Below are positions 6,965 to 16,794 of a stretch of 64,000 nt of DNA, piece by piece. Location of the stretch: the NCBI GenBank assembly GCA_018141845.1, contig CP073340.1, forward strand, positions 1,513,001-1,577,000. The letters run 5' to 3'. Position 1 is the stretch's first letter. Each line of letters opens with the position of its first letter. The notes under the pieces are model-generated. The model had not been told where the DNA came from and ran no database searches. It saw only the letters and a list, made by a program, of their open reading frames with translations. The position numbers and the translations under genes are program-made. The DNA is from Lachnospiraceae bacterium oral taxon 096 (GTDB taxonomy: Bacteria > Bacillota > Clostridia > Lachnospirales > Lachnospiraceae).

Positions 6965-7666
6965 GTGAAGAAAAAGTTGATGGAGTTACAAGGAGCCATT
7001 GGCTATCACTTCCATGATGTGACACTCTTAGAACATGCACTATCCCATAGTTCCTATGCAAATGAAAAGCGATTGGGAAGAGCTGGATCAAATGAACGAT
7101 TGGAATTTTTGGGCGATGCTGTGCTTGAACTTGTCAGCAGTGAGTTCTTTTTTAAACTCTATGCAGATAAACCAGAGGGAGATTTGACAAAAATTAGGGC
7201 AAGTTTTGTGTGTGAGCCAGCACTTGCCTATTGTGCAGAGCAATTTCACCTCGGAGAGTATCTCTTACTGGGAAAGGGAGAGGAAGCCACGGGAGGAAGA
7301 AGTCGTGCGAGCATTGTCTCTGATGCGTTTGAGGCCCTGATTGGTGGCATTTATTTAGATGGTGGTTTTGCTAGTGCAAAAGAGGTGATTGACCGATTTA
7401 TCCTAAGCGATATTGAGGGCAAACAATTCTTTTATGATAGCAAGACGATCTTGCAAGAAGAGGTGCAAAAGGAGGGACAGAGCGTGGAGTATGTCCTTAT
7501 TTCTGAGCATGGACCAGATCATCAAAAGATATTTACAGTGGCTGTCTTTGTTGATGAGAAGGAATATGCAAGGGCTAGTGGCACAAGCAAGAAGAATGCG
7601 GAGCAACTTGCAGCTTATGAGACATTGAAGATATTGGGGAAGGTAAATGTATCTAAAAAAGATTGA
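6965..7666 (+). CDS. rnc: Ribonuclease III
   Basis: An enzyme of about 233 residues that cleaves double-stranded RNA in rRNA and mRNA processing. The catalytic helix reads N-E-R-L-E-F-L-G-D-A-V-L, and the second acidic cluster is S-D-A-F-E-A-L-I-G. A double-stranded RNA binding domain fills the last 70 residues and ends with G-T-S-K-K-N-A-E-Q-L-A-A. I chose GTG 6965 because GAGG at 6955-6958 is well spaced for it; GTG 6953 in the same frame is possible but has no clear ribosome site. The 3' end overlaps smc by 20 bases, so the two are translationally coupled. Confidence 0.93.
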   Translation: MKKKLMELQGAIGYHFHDVTLLEHALSHSSYANEKRLGRAGSNERLEFLGDAVLELVSSEFFFKLYADKPEGDLTKIRASFVCEPALAYCAEQFHLGEYLLLGKGEEATGGRSRASIVSDAFEALIGGIYLDGGFASAKEVIDRFILSDIEGKQFFYDSKTILQEEVQKEGQSVEYVLISEHGPDHQKIFTVAVFVDEKEYARASGTSKKNAEQLAAYETLKILGKVNVSKKD

Positions 7667-10600
7667 AGTGCAGGGATTTAAGTCTTTTGCCAATAAAATC
7701 CTGTTTGAATTTCACAACGGAATTACAGGTATTGTTGGACCGAATGGTTCAGGAAAAAGCAATGTTTCTGATGCTGTGCGTTGGGTACTTGGAGAGCAAA
7801 GTGCCAAGCAGCTTCGTGGTGGGAATATGCAAGATGTTATCTTTGCGGGGACAGAATTAAAAAAACCACAGGGATTTGCTTATGTTGCGATAACACTCGA
7901 TAATGCGGACCGAGCACTGAGTATTGACTTTGACGAAGTAAAGGTTTCAAGGCGGCTCTATCGTTCGGGCGAGAGTGAGTATCAAATCAATGGTTCAGCT
8001 TGTAGGCTAAAGGATGTTCAAGAAATTTTTTATGACACAGGAATTGGAAAAGATGGCTACTCTATTATTGGTCAGGGGCAAGTAGACAAAATTTTAAATG
8101 GAAGACCGGAGGAAAGGCGAGAGCTCTTTGATGAGGCGGCAGGAATTACCAAGTACAAGCGAAGAAAGACCTTGGCGAGCAAGAAATTGGAGAGCGAGAG
8201 GGCAAACCTTGTGCGTATCAAAGATATTTTGTCTGTGTTAGAAAAACAGGTTGGCCCTTTGAGAGAGCAATCGGCAAAGGCAAAGGAATATCTTCGATTG
8301 AGGGATGAACTTAAGCACTATGATGTCAACTATTTTCTTTGTGAGATGGATGCAATTTCGACACGCATACAGAGCTTAGAAGAAAAAAAGCAAATAATAG
8401 AGGGCGATGTCAATGAGACAAAGTCAAGGCTTGTGCAATTAAAGGCTTCCTATGAGCGGATGGAGAGGGAAATTTCCAATATTGATATTTTGTTGACTTC
8501 GAATAGGGAGAAAGTTGCACTTTCCAATGTCAGAGAAAAAGAGTTATTTGGTCAAATCGATGTATTGAGAGAGCAAGTAAAGAGCGAAGAGAAAAACATC
8601 GAACATATCCACACAAGAGTTTGCACCATTGATGCAGAGATTTCCCAAAAGCAGGAAGGATTTACAAAGTTTCAATCCGAAAAGGAGAACATTGAAAGCG
8701 AGCAAAGAGAGCTTGAACAGAGGAAGAAGAAGGTATTGCTTGCCTTGGAAAAAATAGATGGACAAATTGCAAGGATACAAGAGGCTGTGGAGGCCCAAAA
8801 GCAGAGCCATCTCGATTACAAAGAAAAGCGTGCGAAATTAATTGCTGAAGAGCAAAAGATGGATTCTTTTTTGGAACAAGTTCGATTGCGAAGTAGTGAG
8901 GTATTACAAAAATTACTGAAGGTAAAGTCAAAAGAAAGTGCCATTGGAATGAAGAGAGAACAAAAAATGGCACTGCTTTCTTCTTTGGAGGAAAAGCTTG
9001 ACCAATTGGAAGGGCAAAAGCAAACCCTTTTGCATTCTTTGCACGAAAGAGAAGAAAAAAAGGTTGAGGAAGAAAGAGAATTTTCAGTGCTTCAAGAACA
9101 GGTGCAACACTGCCGTGTAAAACTTGAAACTTTGCAAAATATTGCTGAACACTATGAGGGCTATGGCAATGCCATTCGCCGTGTCATGGAGAAAAAGTCT
9201 GAAGGCGTGTGTGGCGTTGTGGCAGATTTGATAGAGAGCGAACAGAAATATGAGCAAGCTATTGAAACCGCACTTGGCGGTCGCATTCAAAATGTAGTCA
9301 CTAGGGATGAAGAAACAGCAAAGGAGCTGATTTTATATCTAAAGAAGAATCGCTATGGAAGGGCAACATTTTTGCCATTGACAGCCATTCCCAAAAGGGG
9401 GAGCGGAAAAGATGAGAATGTGCGACAAGAAGAGGGCGTTCTTGGAATGGCCAGTGAGCTCGTTCGCACGAGGTCGGAGTATCAGCCACTCATTCAATCT
9501 TTGCTGGGAAATATCTGGGTGGTAGAAAATATTGACAGAGCCATTGCGATGGAGAGAAAGTATCGCTATGAACTTCGCATTGTGACATTGGACGGAGAGC
9601 AGTTTAGCCCAGGTGGAGCAATGAGTGGCGGTGCATTTAAAAATTCTAACAATCTCTTGGGAAGAAAGAGAGAAATTGAAGAGTTAGAAAATCAATTTCT
9701 TGTGGCAAAGGAGAAATGGAATCTCCAAAAAGAAAGACTAAAAAAGAGTCAGGAAGAGATTTTGTCCATTCAAAAGCAATTGGAGCAGATAAGAAGCCAA
9801 GTTCAGGAAAAGCTCATTGAAAAAAATACCCTAGATATGGATATTCGGGGATTCGATCAGCAAATAGAGGAAATTAGTCATTCGACAAAGGATATGGAAA
9901 AAGAAAACAGACTTCTTTTAAAGCGGGCAAAGGAGCTTGAAAATGAAAAGGTGTTGATTCAAGAAGATATTGAAAGGATCGATGACCACAGCCAAGGAAT
10001 TGATCAAGATGTTCAAGAACTCTTGCATCATTTCGATGAAAAGAAGAGTGAGCAGGAGAAGACGAGGGAGGAAATGGCGAAAATAGAACTTTCCCTTTCA
10101 AAGCTTGGGCAACAGATGGTCTTTGCCAATGTCAATGCAGAGCGAGTGGAGACAGAAAAGCGTCAATTGATGGAGGAAAAAGAAGGATTTGATGAGAGCG
10201 AAAAGGGCTCGAGAGATAAAATTGCAACAAGGCAAAAAGAGATAGAAAATCTTCAAGTGGAGAGAGAGACTCTGTTGGCCCAGGTGGAAAAGATAAGAGA
10301 GGTACTCGATAAAAAGTCAAGGGAAAAGCAAGAATATCAGAGCAAACAAAAGAAGTTCTTTGATCAGCACGAAGAGATTGCTGAGCGGGAGAGAGCACTG
10401 GATAAAGATTTTGTGCGACTGACGAGTCAACTAGAAAAGAGCAAAGATGATCAGACAAGTTTAGTGAAGCATATTTGGGATGAGTATGAATTGACCAAGG
10501 AGGGAGCACAGAAACTTAGGGATGAGGGGCTTTGTGATCTTTTTCATATACGAAAGCATATGGAAAAATTGCACAAGGACATTCGCCTACTTGGAAATAT

Positions 10601-11198
10601 CAATGTCAATGCGATTGATGAATATGAAGCGGTATTTGGTCAATATGAGCAGATGAGCATTCAGCACAATGATATTGTGGAGGCAGAAAAAAATCTCTTA
10701 AAGGTAATTCAAGATTTAGATTTAGGGATGCGACAGCAATTTGCCGAAAAATTTGGATTGATACAAAAAGAGTTTGATGTTGTATTTAAAGAGCTATTTG
10801 GTGGTGGACATGGAAAGCTAATTTTAGATGAGGAAAGTGATATCTTGGAGGCGGAAATTCGCATTATTTCTCAGCCACCGGGGAAAAAATTGCAAAATAT
10901 GATGCAACTTTCTGGTGGAGAAAAGGCTTTGACTGCAATTTCATTACTTTTTGCTATTCAGAATTTAAAGCCATCACCATTTGCCTTGCTCGATGAGATT
11001 GAGGCGGCACTGGATGATTCCAATGTCGACCGCTTTGCTAAATATTTACATAAATTGACAGATCACACGCAATTTATTGTGATTACACACCGAAGGGGAA
11101 CGATGGTCGCGGCCGACCGCTTATATGGCATTACTATGCAGGAAAAAGGCGTTTCCACATTGGTCTCTGTAAATTTAATTGAAGATAGTTTAACCTAG
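7647..11198 (+). CDS. smc: Chromosome segregation ATPase SMC
   Basis: A 1183-residue condensin subunit that compacts and separates the chromosome as a dimer with ScpA and ScpB. Walker A is G-P-N-G-S-G-K-S at residues 31-38. Two long coiled coils flank a hinge at roughly residues 510-670, ending in G-G-A-M-S-G-G. The signature L-S-G-G-E-K and Walker B L-L-D-E-I-E-A-A-L-D lie in the C-terminal head. ATG 7647 lies inside rnc and is preceded by GGGGAAGG. ftsY follows after eight bases. The rnc-smc-ftsY order is standard for Firmicutes. Confidence 0.97.
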   Translation: MYLKKIEVQGFKSFANKILFEFHNGITGIVGPNGSGKSNVSDAVRWVLGEQSAKQLRGGNMQDVIFAGTELKKPQGFAYVAITLDNADRALSIDFDEVKVSRRLYRSGESEYQINGSACRLKDVQEIFYDTGIGKDGYSIIGQGQVDKILNGRPEERRELFDEAAGITKYKRRKTLASKKLESERANLVRIKDILSVLEKQVGPLREQSAKAKEYLRLRDELKHYDVNYFLCEMDAISTRIQSLEEKKQIIEGDVNETKSRLVQLKASYERMEREISNIDILLTSNREKVALSNVREKELFGQIDVLREQVKSEEKNIEHIHTRVCTIDAEISQKQEGFTKFQSEKENIESEQRELEQRKKKVLLALEKIDGQIARIQEAVEAQKQSHLDYKEKRAKLIAEEQKMDSFLEQVRLRSSEVLQKLLKVKSKESAIGMKREQKMALLSSLEEKLDQLEGQKQTLLHSLHEREEKKVEEEREFSVLQEQVQHCRVKLETLQNIAEHYEGYGNAIRRVMEKKSEGVCGVVADLIESEQKYEQAIETALGGRIQNVVTRDEETAKELILYLKKNRYGRATFLPLTAIPKRGSGKDENVRQEEGVLGMASELVRTRSEYQPLIQSLLGNIWVVENIDRAIAMERKYRYELRIVTLDGEQFSPGGAMSGGAFKNSNNLLGRKREIEELENQFLVAKEKWNLQKERLKKSQEEILSIQKQLEQIRSQVQEKLIEKNTLDMDIRGFDQQIEEISHSTKDMEKENRLLLKRAKELENEKVLIQEDIERIDDHSQGIDQDVQELLHHFDEKKSEQEKTREEMAKIELSLSKLGQQMVFANVNAERVETEKRQLMEEKEGFDESEKGSRDKIATRQKEIENLQVERETLLAQVEKIREVLDKKSREKQEYQSKQKKFFDQHEEIAERERALDKDFVRLTSQLEKSKDDQTSLVKHIWDEYELTKEGAQKLRDEGLCDLFHIRKHMEKLHKDIRLLGNINVNAIDEYEAVFGQYEQMSIQHNDIVEAEKNLLKVIQDLDLGMRQQFAEKFGLIQKEFDVVFKELFGGGHGKLILDEESDILEAEIRIISQPPGKKLQNMMQLSGGEKALTAISLLFAIQNLKPSPFALLDEIEAALDDSNVDRFAKYLHKLTDHTQFIVITHRRGTMVAADRLYGITMQEKGVSTLVSVNLIEDSLT

Positions 11199-11206
11199 GG
11201 GGAAAT

Positions 11207-12175
11207 ATGGAAGAGAAGAAGAAGGGATTTTTTGGCAGACTTGTCGAAGGCTTGGCTAAGACAAGAAATAAGGTAGTCAATAGTATTGAGAGCGTATTCT
11301 TGGGCTATGATGTCATTGATGAGGATTTTTATGAAGAACTTGAAGAAACCCTAATTATGGGCGACATTGGCATTCGTGCATCGACAGATATTATTGAGGA
11401 ATTGAGAGCTCGTGTAAAGGCGGACAAAATTAAAAATCCTGCAGATTGCAGGCAAATTTTAATTGAGACAATTAAGGAAAGAATGGATCTTGGCGAAAAT
11501 GCCTATGCCTTTGAAAATCAAAAGGCAGTTGTTTTGATGATTGGAGTCAATGGGGTGGGAAAAACTACCTCTGTGGGCAAGCTCTCGGCCCAGTTGAGAG
11601 AGATGGGCAAGCGAGTGCTGATTGTCGCTGCCGATACCTTCCGTGCAGCTGCCATTGATCAGCTTGCCGAGTGGAGCAAGAGAAGTGGTGTGGATATGAT
11701 TGCACAAAATGAGGGTTCTGATCCAGCAGCAGTGGTCTATGATGCCTGTCAGGCAGCAAAGGCAAGAAATGTAGATGTCTTAATTGTCGATACAGCAGGA
11801 AGATTGCACAACAAAAAGAACCTCATGGAGGAGTTGAGAAAAATCAATCGCATTATTGACAAGGAATACGAGGGAGCATTTCGAGAGACTTTGGTTGTCT
11901 TAGATGGCACGACAGGACAAAATGCCTTGGAACAGGCAAGACAGTTTAAGGATGTTGCGGATATTACAGGAATTGTGCTCACAAAGCTCGATGGAACAGC
12001 AAAGGGAGGAATTGCCGTGGCTATTCAGGCTGAGCTTGGCATACCTGTGAAATACATTGGTGTGGGTGAAAAGTTAGATGACTTACAAAAGTTTAATTCA
12101 GAGGAATTTGTCAATGCCTTGTTTGAATCTGATGATGAGGTAAAAGAAGAAATACAAGAAGAAATTGACGAATAG
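11207..12175 (+). CDS. ftsY: Signal recognition particle receptor FtsY
   Basis: A 322-residue SRP-type GTPase that docks ribosome-SRP complexes at the membrane. After an N-terminal helical N domain, the P-loop is G-V-N-G-V-G-K-T-T at residues 113-121. D-T-F-R-A-A-A, D-T-A-G-R and T-K-L-D-G follow. The acidic A domain of the long FtsY form is absent; the N-terminus is short and basic, as in many Gram-positives. The partner gene ffh is at 15.1 kb. It ends 13 bases before the ATG of the threonine dehydratase. Confidence 0.96.
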   Translation: MEEKKKGFFGRLVEGLAKTRNKVVNSIESVFLGYDVIDEDFYEELEETLIMGDIGIRASTDIIEELRARVKADKIKNPADCRQILIETIKERMDLGENAYAFENQKAVVLMIGVNGVGKTTSVGKLSAQLREMGKRVLIVAADTFRAAAIDQLAEWSKRSGVDMIAQNEGSDPAAVVYDACQAAKARNVDVLIVDTAGRLHNKKNLMEELRKINRIIDKEYEGAFRETLVVLDGTTGQNALEQARQFKDVADITGIVLTKLDGTAKGGIAVAIQAELGIPVKYIGVGEKLDDLQKFNSEEFVNALFESDDEVKEEIQEEIDE

Positions 12176-12188
12176 GAAGGGTGAAAAA

Positions 12189-13418
12189 ATGGATAAGTTG
12201 ACACTAGAAAAGTTTGAAGAGGCAAGTGAAATTGTAAAGGAGGTGACGGCAGAGACAAAACTTGTATTTAGTGAGTTTTTCTCTGAACAATCGGGAAATA
12301 AGGTCTACTTAAAGCCTGAAAATATGCAGCGAACAGGTGCCTATAAGGTGCGCGGTGCCTACTATAAGATTTCACAGCTTCCTGATGAGGACAAGAAAAA
12401 GGGCATTATCACAGCCAGTGCAGGAAACCATGCACAGGGTGTTGCCTATGCATCAAAGCTTGCAAAGATTAAGGCAACGGTTTGTATGCCAACCACTACG
12501 CCATTGATGAAAATCAATCGAACAAAGGGATATGGTGCAGAGGTTGTACTTGAGGGGGATGTCTTTGATGAAGCCTGTGCAGCAGCATATCGCATTGCTG
12601 ATGAGACAGGAGCAACCTTTGTTCATCCATTTAATGACTTGGAAGTGGCAACAGGTCAGGGAACCATTGCAATGGAGATTATTAAGGAACTTCCAACCGT
12701 TGATATTATTCTTGTCCCTGTCGGTGGTGGCGGTCTGATTACAGGGGTGTCTACCTTGGCAAAGATGCTCAATCCCAATATTACGGTGATTGGCGTTGAA
12801 CCTGCCAATGCAGCATGTATGAAGGCTTCCCTTGAAGCTGGTCAAGTTGTGACTTTGCCAAGTGCCAATACCATTGCCGATGGAACAGCGGTGAAAAAGC
12901 CAGGAGAGACTATTTTTCCATATGTTCAAAAAAATGTTGACCATATCATCACCATTGAAGATGATGAGTTAATTGTGGCCTTTCTTGATATGGTTGAAAA
13001 TCACAAGATGATTGTTGAAAATTCAGGTCTTTTGACAGTTGCAGCATTAAAGCATCTAGAGGTCAAGGACAAAAAGATTGTTTCGATTCTCAGTGGTGGA
13101 AATATGGATGTCATCACGATGGCTTCTTTGATTCAACATGGATTGATTCAAAGAGACCGAGTATTTACAGTGTCGGTACTTCTTCCAGATAAGCCAGGTG
13201 AGCTTGCAAAGGTTTCTGCACTTTTGGCGGAGGAAAAGGGCAATGTCATTCGCCTAGAGCACAATCAATTTGTTAGCATCAATCGAAATGCAGCTGTTGA
13301 ATTAAAGATTACCTTAGAGGCGTTTGGAACAGAACACAAGAAAATGATTGTTAAGAGGTTAAAAGATGAGGGATATCGTCCGAAAGTTGTTAAATCCACT
13401 GGCATTTATACAGACTGA
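12189..13418 (+). CDS. ilvA: Threonine ammonia-lyase with ACT domain
   Basis: A 409-residue PLP enzyme that deaminates threonine to 2-oxobutanoate and ammonia. The PLP lysine is Lys53 in T-G-A-Y-K-V-R-G-A, and the phosphate-binding glycine loop is V-G-G-G-G-L. Residues from about 325 form an ACT domain beginning F-T-V-S-V-L-L-P-D-K-P-G-E-L. This short form with one ACT domain covers both biosynthetic IlvA and catabolic TdcB-like enzymes, so the metabolic direction is not certain. ATG 12189 is preceded by GGAAGGGTG; an upstream in-frame TTG at 12165 lies inside ftsY and is less likely. The end overlaps the CLC gene by 53 bases. Confidence 0.93.
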   Translation: MDKLTLEKFEEASEIVKEVTAETKLVFSEFFSEQSGNKVYLKPENMQRTGAYKVRGAYYKISQLPDEDKKKGIITASAGNHAQGVAYASKLAKIKATVCMPTTTPLMKINRTKGYGAEVVLEGDVFDEACAAAYRIADETGATFVHPFNDLEVATGQGTIAMEIIKELPTVDIILVPVGGGGLITGVSTLAKMLNPNITVIGVEPANAACMKASLEAGQVVTLPSANTIADGTAVKKPGETIFPYVQKNVDHIITIEDDELIVAFLDMVENHKMIVENSGLLTVAALKHLEVKDKKIVSILSGGNMDVITMASLIQHGLIQRDRVFTVSVLLPDKPGELAKVSALLAEEKGNVIRLEHNQFVSINRNAAVELKITLEAFGTEHKKMIVKRLKDEGYRPKVVKSTGIYTD

Positions 13419-14721
13419 TGCACAGCATCCAAGAATTGATGAGAATTTTAAGGAGACTTCGCTCTATCGAAATGTGCACTACTTTATAAAGTGGTCCATA
13501 ATTTCAATTTTGATTGGAACTTCAGTGGGGTCAGTGGGTGCAATTTTTGCACGTGCCATTGAGTTTGCCACTACTTTTTGGATGGGGCACAGCTATGCAC
13601 TGTTTTTACTGCCCATCTGTGGTTTAATTATTGTATTTTTATATCATTTTGCTGGGGCGGATGCACCGAGAGGAACAAATTTAGTTTTGAGCTCTATTTC
13701 TACAGGAGAAGAGATTACATCGAAGATGGCACCGCTCATTTTTGTCTCTTCTGTGCTCACCCATTTGGGCAGTGGGTCGGCGGGACGAGAAGGTGCGGCT
13801 CTTCAGATTGGTGGAAGCCTTGGAAATTTATTTGCACGTATTTTTAAGCTCAATCAACTTGACCGAAATATAGTCGTGATGTGTGGAATGAGTGCCTGCT
13901 TTTCGGCTCTCTTTGGCACACCACTTTCAGCAGGAATTTTTTCTATGGAAATTTTTAGTGTCGGGGTGATGTACTACGCTGCATTGATTCCCTGCCTGTT
14001 TTCTGCCTATATTGCTGCGGCCGTTGCTCCATTTTGGGGCGTAGCTCCAGAGCGTTTTGTTGTGGAGAGTCTTCCAAATTGGGATATTAAGACGGTTTTA
14101 CTGTTGATTGTGCTTTCCGCAGCGACAGCCATTGTCTCCATTGCCTTTTGCGTAATGATGCACGGGGCAGAACATCAATACCACAAAATAAAGAAGACCA
14201 GTGTCCGCATTTTGGTTGCAGCACTCCTTTTTATTGGCGTGACTTTATTGATTGGAACAAGGGACTATTGTGGCGGCGGTTTTCCATTGATTGAAAGATG
14301 CATGGAGGGAAAGGTAAGACCAGAGGCATTTTTTATGAAAATGCTGATGACGAGCATTGTCATTGGTGGCGGATTTAAGGGAGGAGAGATTGTGCCGACC
14401 TTTACTATTGGGGCGACTTTTGGATGCTTTTTTGGCACACTCATTGGTCTTCCGCCACAGATTTCTACCGCCTGCGGAATGGTGGCCTGCTTTGTGGGGG
14501 TTACAAATTGTCCGATTGCCTCATTGATTATGGGATTGGAACTCTGCGGAGGTTCTGGACTGGCTTTTTATGCCATTGCGGTAGCAGTGAGCTTTACACT
14601 CTCTGGCTATTATGGCCTTTACAGTGCACAAAAGTTTGCCTACTCAAAGACCATGCCAATGTATATCAATGCTGAGGCAGAAAAGATTAGGCAGAATAGA
14701 AAGAAAAAAAGTGTCAAGTAA
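13366..14721 (+). CDS. CLC-family chloride channel or H+/Cl- antiporter
   Basis: A 451-residue polytopic membrane protein. The anion-path motifs are recognisable: G-A-D-A-P near residue 97 (usual G-S-G-I-P), G-R-E-G-A at 140-144 with the gating glutamate Glu142 kept, and G-G-E-I-V-P in the second half (usual G-x-F-x-P). Without structural data I cannot say whether it is a channel or an antiporter. The start ATG 13366 lies inside ilvA and has AAGAGG seven bases upstream. No in-frame ATG follows soon after, so the overlap seems real. The pairing with threonine deaminase suggests a link between ammonia release and anion or proton balance. Confidence 0.88.
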   Translation: MRDIVRKLLNPLAFIQTDAQHPRIDENFKETSLYRNVHYFIKWSIISILIGTSVGSVGAIFARAIEFATTFWMGHSYALFLLPICGLIIVFLYHFAGADAPRGTNLVLSSISTGEEITSKMAPLIFVSSVLTHLGSGSAGREGAALQIGGSLGNLFARIFKLNQLDRNIVVMCGMSACFSALFGTPLSAGIFSMEIFSVGVMYYAALIPCLFSAYIAAAVAPFWGVAPERFVVESLPNWDIKTVLLLIVLSAATAIVSIAFCVMMHGAEHQYHKIKKTSVRILVAALLFIGVTLLIGTRDYCGGGFPLIERCMEGKVRPEAFFMKMLMTSIVIGGGFKGGEIVPTFTIGATFGCFFGTLIGLPPQISTACGMVACFVGVTNCPIASLIMGLELCGGSGLAFYAIAVAVSFTLSGYYGLYSAQKFAYSKTMPMYINAEAEKIRQNRKKKSVK

Positions 14722-14733
14722 AAATACTTGACA
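14712..14733. repeat. Perfect 9-bp inverted repeat over the clcA stop and ylxM -35
   Basis: TGTCAAGTA at 14712-14720 and its exact complement TACTTGACA at 14725-14733 are separated by AAAA. The left arm includes the last codons of the CLC gene and the right arm contains the -35 hexamer. No T-run follows, so it is not a normal terminator; an operator is possible. Confidence 0.6.
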
Positions 14734-14756
14734 AGATATCACTTTTGCTTTACTAT
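14728..14756 (+). promoter_or_regulatory. Promoter of the ylxM-ffh operon
   Basis: TTGACA at 14728-14733, a 17-base spacer and TACTAT at 14751-14756, about 16 bases before the ylxM start codon. The -35 is the right arm of the inverted repeat at 14712-14733. Confidence 0.75.
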
Positions 14757-14771
14757 AGCAGAGGTGATTTT

Positions 14772-15113
14772 ATGGAAGATATTGTAAATCAGAGCTTATT
14801 ATATGATTTCTATGGAGAGCTTTTAACTGAACATCAAAGGCGTATTTATGAGGAAGTGGTCTTTAATGATTATTCGATTAGCGAGGTTGCCAGAGATGAG
14901 GGCATATCCAGACAGGGCATATCCGATTTGATTCGCCGGTGCGATAAGTTACTGCAAGGATATGAGGAAAAATTGGGTCTAGTCAATAAATTTGAACAGA
15001 CGAAAGCATTGGTACAGCAAATACACAGAATTTCTACAGAGTTTCATGAGACCAAAGATGATCGTTTGATGAATGAGGTCGAAAAGATTTCTAGGGAAAT
15101 ACTTGCATTATAG
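14772..15113 (+). CDS. ylxM: YlxM-family helix-turn-helix protein, SRP-associated
   Basis: A 113-residue protein with a sigma-factor region-4-like helix-turn-helix at about residues 22-62 (L-T-E-H-Q-R-R-I then S-I-S-E-V-A-R-D-E-G-I-S-R-Q-G-I-S-D-L). The family is always encoded next to ffh and has been described as modulating SRP function in streptococci. ATG 14772 follows GAGGTGAT at correct spacing. The stop is nine bases before ffh. It probably starts the SRP-ribosome operon. Confidence 0.92.
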   Translation: MEDIVNQSLLYDFYGELLTEHQRRIYEEVVFNDYSISEVARDEGISRQGISDLIRRCDKLLQGYEEKLGLVNKFEQTKALVQQIHRISTEFHETKDDRLMNEVEKISREILAL

Positions 15114-15122
15114 GAGATCGAT

Positions 15123-16496
15123 ATGGCATTTGAAAGTTTATCAGAGAAACTTCAAAATGTATTTAAGAATTTGAGGGGGCGAGGAAGACTCTCAGAGAAT
15201 GATGTCAAGGCAGCGATGAAGGAAGTCAAGCTCGCACTTTTAGAGGCCGATGTCAACTTTAAGGTTGTCAAGCAATTTATTAAGGCCGTCGAGGAAAGAG
15301 CAATTGGACAGGATGTCATGAACTCACTGACACCAGGACAGCAGGTCATCAAGATTGTCAATGAAGAGATGATCGCACTGATGGGTGCAGAGACGACAGA
15401 AATTACAATTAAGCCAGCAGGCGAGATGACCGTGATTATGATGGTGGGTCTTCAAGGTGCTGGTAAGACGACAACAGCGGCAAAGCTTGCGGGAAAGTTT
15501 AAGGCCAAGGGATACCAGCCACTGCTTGTCGGCTGTGATATCTATCGCCCAGCAGCAATTGAGCAATTAAAGATCAATGGAGAAAAGCAGGGGGTACCTG
15601 TGTTTACGATGGGAAACACACATTCTCCAGTCGATATTTCAAAGGCAGCGATTGAGCATGCCAAAAAGAACAAGAACAACATCGTCATTATTGATACAGC
15701 AGGTCGCTTGCACATTGATGAGAGTATGATGGATGAACTTGTGCAAATCAAGGAAAATGTAAATATTGATTACAGTGTGCTTGTCGTCGATGCGATGACA
15801 GGTCAAGATGCTGTCAATGTGGCAAAGACATTTGATGAGCGTCTGGATGTCTATGGTGTCATCTTGACAAAGATGGATGGTGATACCCGTGGTGGTGCGG
15901 CACTTTCTATTAAGTCAGTGACAGGAAAGCCCATTCTCTATGTCGGTATGGGCGAAAAATTGTCCGATTTGGAGCAATTTCATCCAGATCGAATGGCGAG
16001 CAGAATTCTTGGTATGGGGGATATCCTCACCTTGATTGAAAAGGCCGAGCTTGAGTATGACGAGGAAAAGGCCAAGGAGCTTTCTAAGAAAATCAAAAAG
16101 GCAGAGTTTGACTTTAATGATTTCTTGGAGCAGATGCAACAATTAAAAAAGATGGGTGGCATCAATGGACTGTTGGGAATGCTTCCTGGTATGGGAGCAA
16201 AGGCAGATGCCTTAGCTGAAGTTGATGACAAGCAAGTGGCTAGGATTGAGGCGATTGTGCTGAGTATGTCGGCACAGGAAAGAGCCAATCCTTCCATTTT
16301 GAATCCGTCAAGAAAGAATCGCATCGCAAAGGGTGCGGGTGTGGACATTGCGGAGGTCAATCGCATTGTGAAGCAATTTGACCAGATGAAGAAGATGATG
16401 AAGTCGATGTCTGGTCTTACAGGTGGCAAGAAACGTGGTGGCGGTCTTGGTGGCCTGATGGGAGGAAAATTTAAGCTCCCAGGTGGTATGTTTTAA
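15123..16496 (+). CDS. ffh: Signal recognition particle protein Ffh
   Basis: A 457-residue GTPase that binds signal sequences of nascent membrane and secreted proteins. The P-loop is G-L-Q-G-A-G-K-T at residues 109-116, followed by D-I-Y-R-P-A-A, D-T-A-G-R and T-K-M-D-G-D-T-R. The C-terminal third is a methionine-rich M domain with M-K-K-M-M-K-S-M near residue 420 and a Gly-rich tail. The 4.5S-type RNA partner is not in this window. It is followed by rpsP after 29 bases. Confidence 0.97.
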   Translation: MAFESLSEKLQNVFKNLRGRGRLSENDVKAAMKEVKLALLEADVNFKVVKQFIKAVEERAIGQDVMNSLTPGQQVIKIVNEEMIALMGAETTEITIKPAGEMTVIMMVGLQGAGKTTTAAKLAGKFKAKGYQPLLVGCDIYRPAAIEQLKINGEKQGVPVFTMGNTHSPVDISKAAIEHAKKNKNNIVIIDTAGRLHIDESMMDELVQIKENVNIDYSVLVVDAMTGQDAVNVAKTFDERLDVYGVILTKMDGDTRGGAALSIKSVTGKPILYVGMGEKLSDLEQFHPDRMASRILGMGDILTLIEKAELEYDEEKAKELSKKIKKAEFDFNDFLEQMQQLKKMGGINGLLGMLPGMGAKADALAEVDDKQVARIEAIVLSMSAQERANPSILNPSRKNRIAKGAGVDIAEVNRIVKQFDQMKKMMKSMSGLTGGKKRGGGLGGLMGGKFKLPGGMF

Positions 16497-16525
16497 AACA
16501 GAAAGATTTTAGGAGGAATACAACA

Positions 16526-16771
16526 ATGGCAGTAAAGATGAGATTAAAGAGAATGGGACAGAAGAAGGCACCTTTTTACAGAATTATTGTGGCAGACGCA
16601 AGATCTCCAAGAGATGGTAAGTTTATCGAGGAAGTTGGTTACTATGATCCAACAAAGGAGCCAAGTGTAATCAAGTTTGATGAGGAATTGGCAAAGAAGT
16701 GGCTTTCTAACGGTGCACAGCCAACAGAGAGAGTTGCAAAGCTTTTGAAGGAAGCAAATATCCAAAAGTAA
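16526..16771 (+). CDS. rpsP: 30S ribosomal protein S16
   Basis: An 81-residue small-subunit protein starting [20 protein letters not shown], with the family signature [18 protein letters not shown] precedes the start. It is the third gene of the ylxM-ffh-rpsP-khpA-rimM-trmD operon, the normal order in Firmicutes. Confidence 0.97.
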   Translation: MAVKMRLKRMGQKKAPFYRIIVADARSPRDGKFIEEVGYYDPTKEPSVIKFDEELAKKWLSNGAQPTERVAKLLKEANIQK

Positions 16772-16794
16772 GCCAGTAGCATAGGGGAACAGCT

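Noticed and set aside
12165..12188. An upstream TTG start for the threonine dehydratase
   Set aside because: It lies inside ftsY with no ribosome site, while ATG 12189 has GGAAGGGTG at good spacing and begins the conserved protein.
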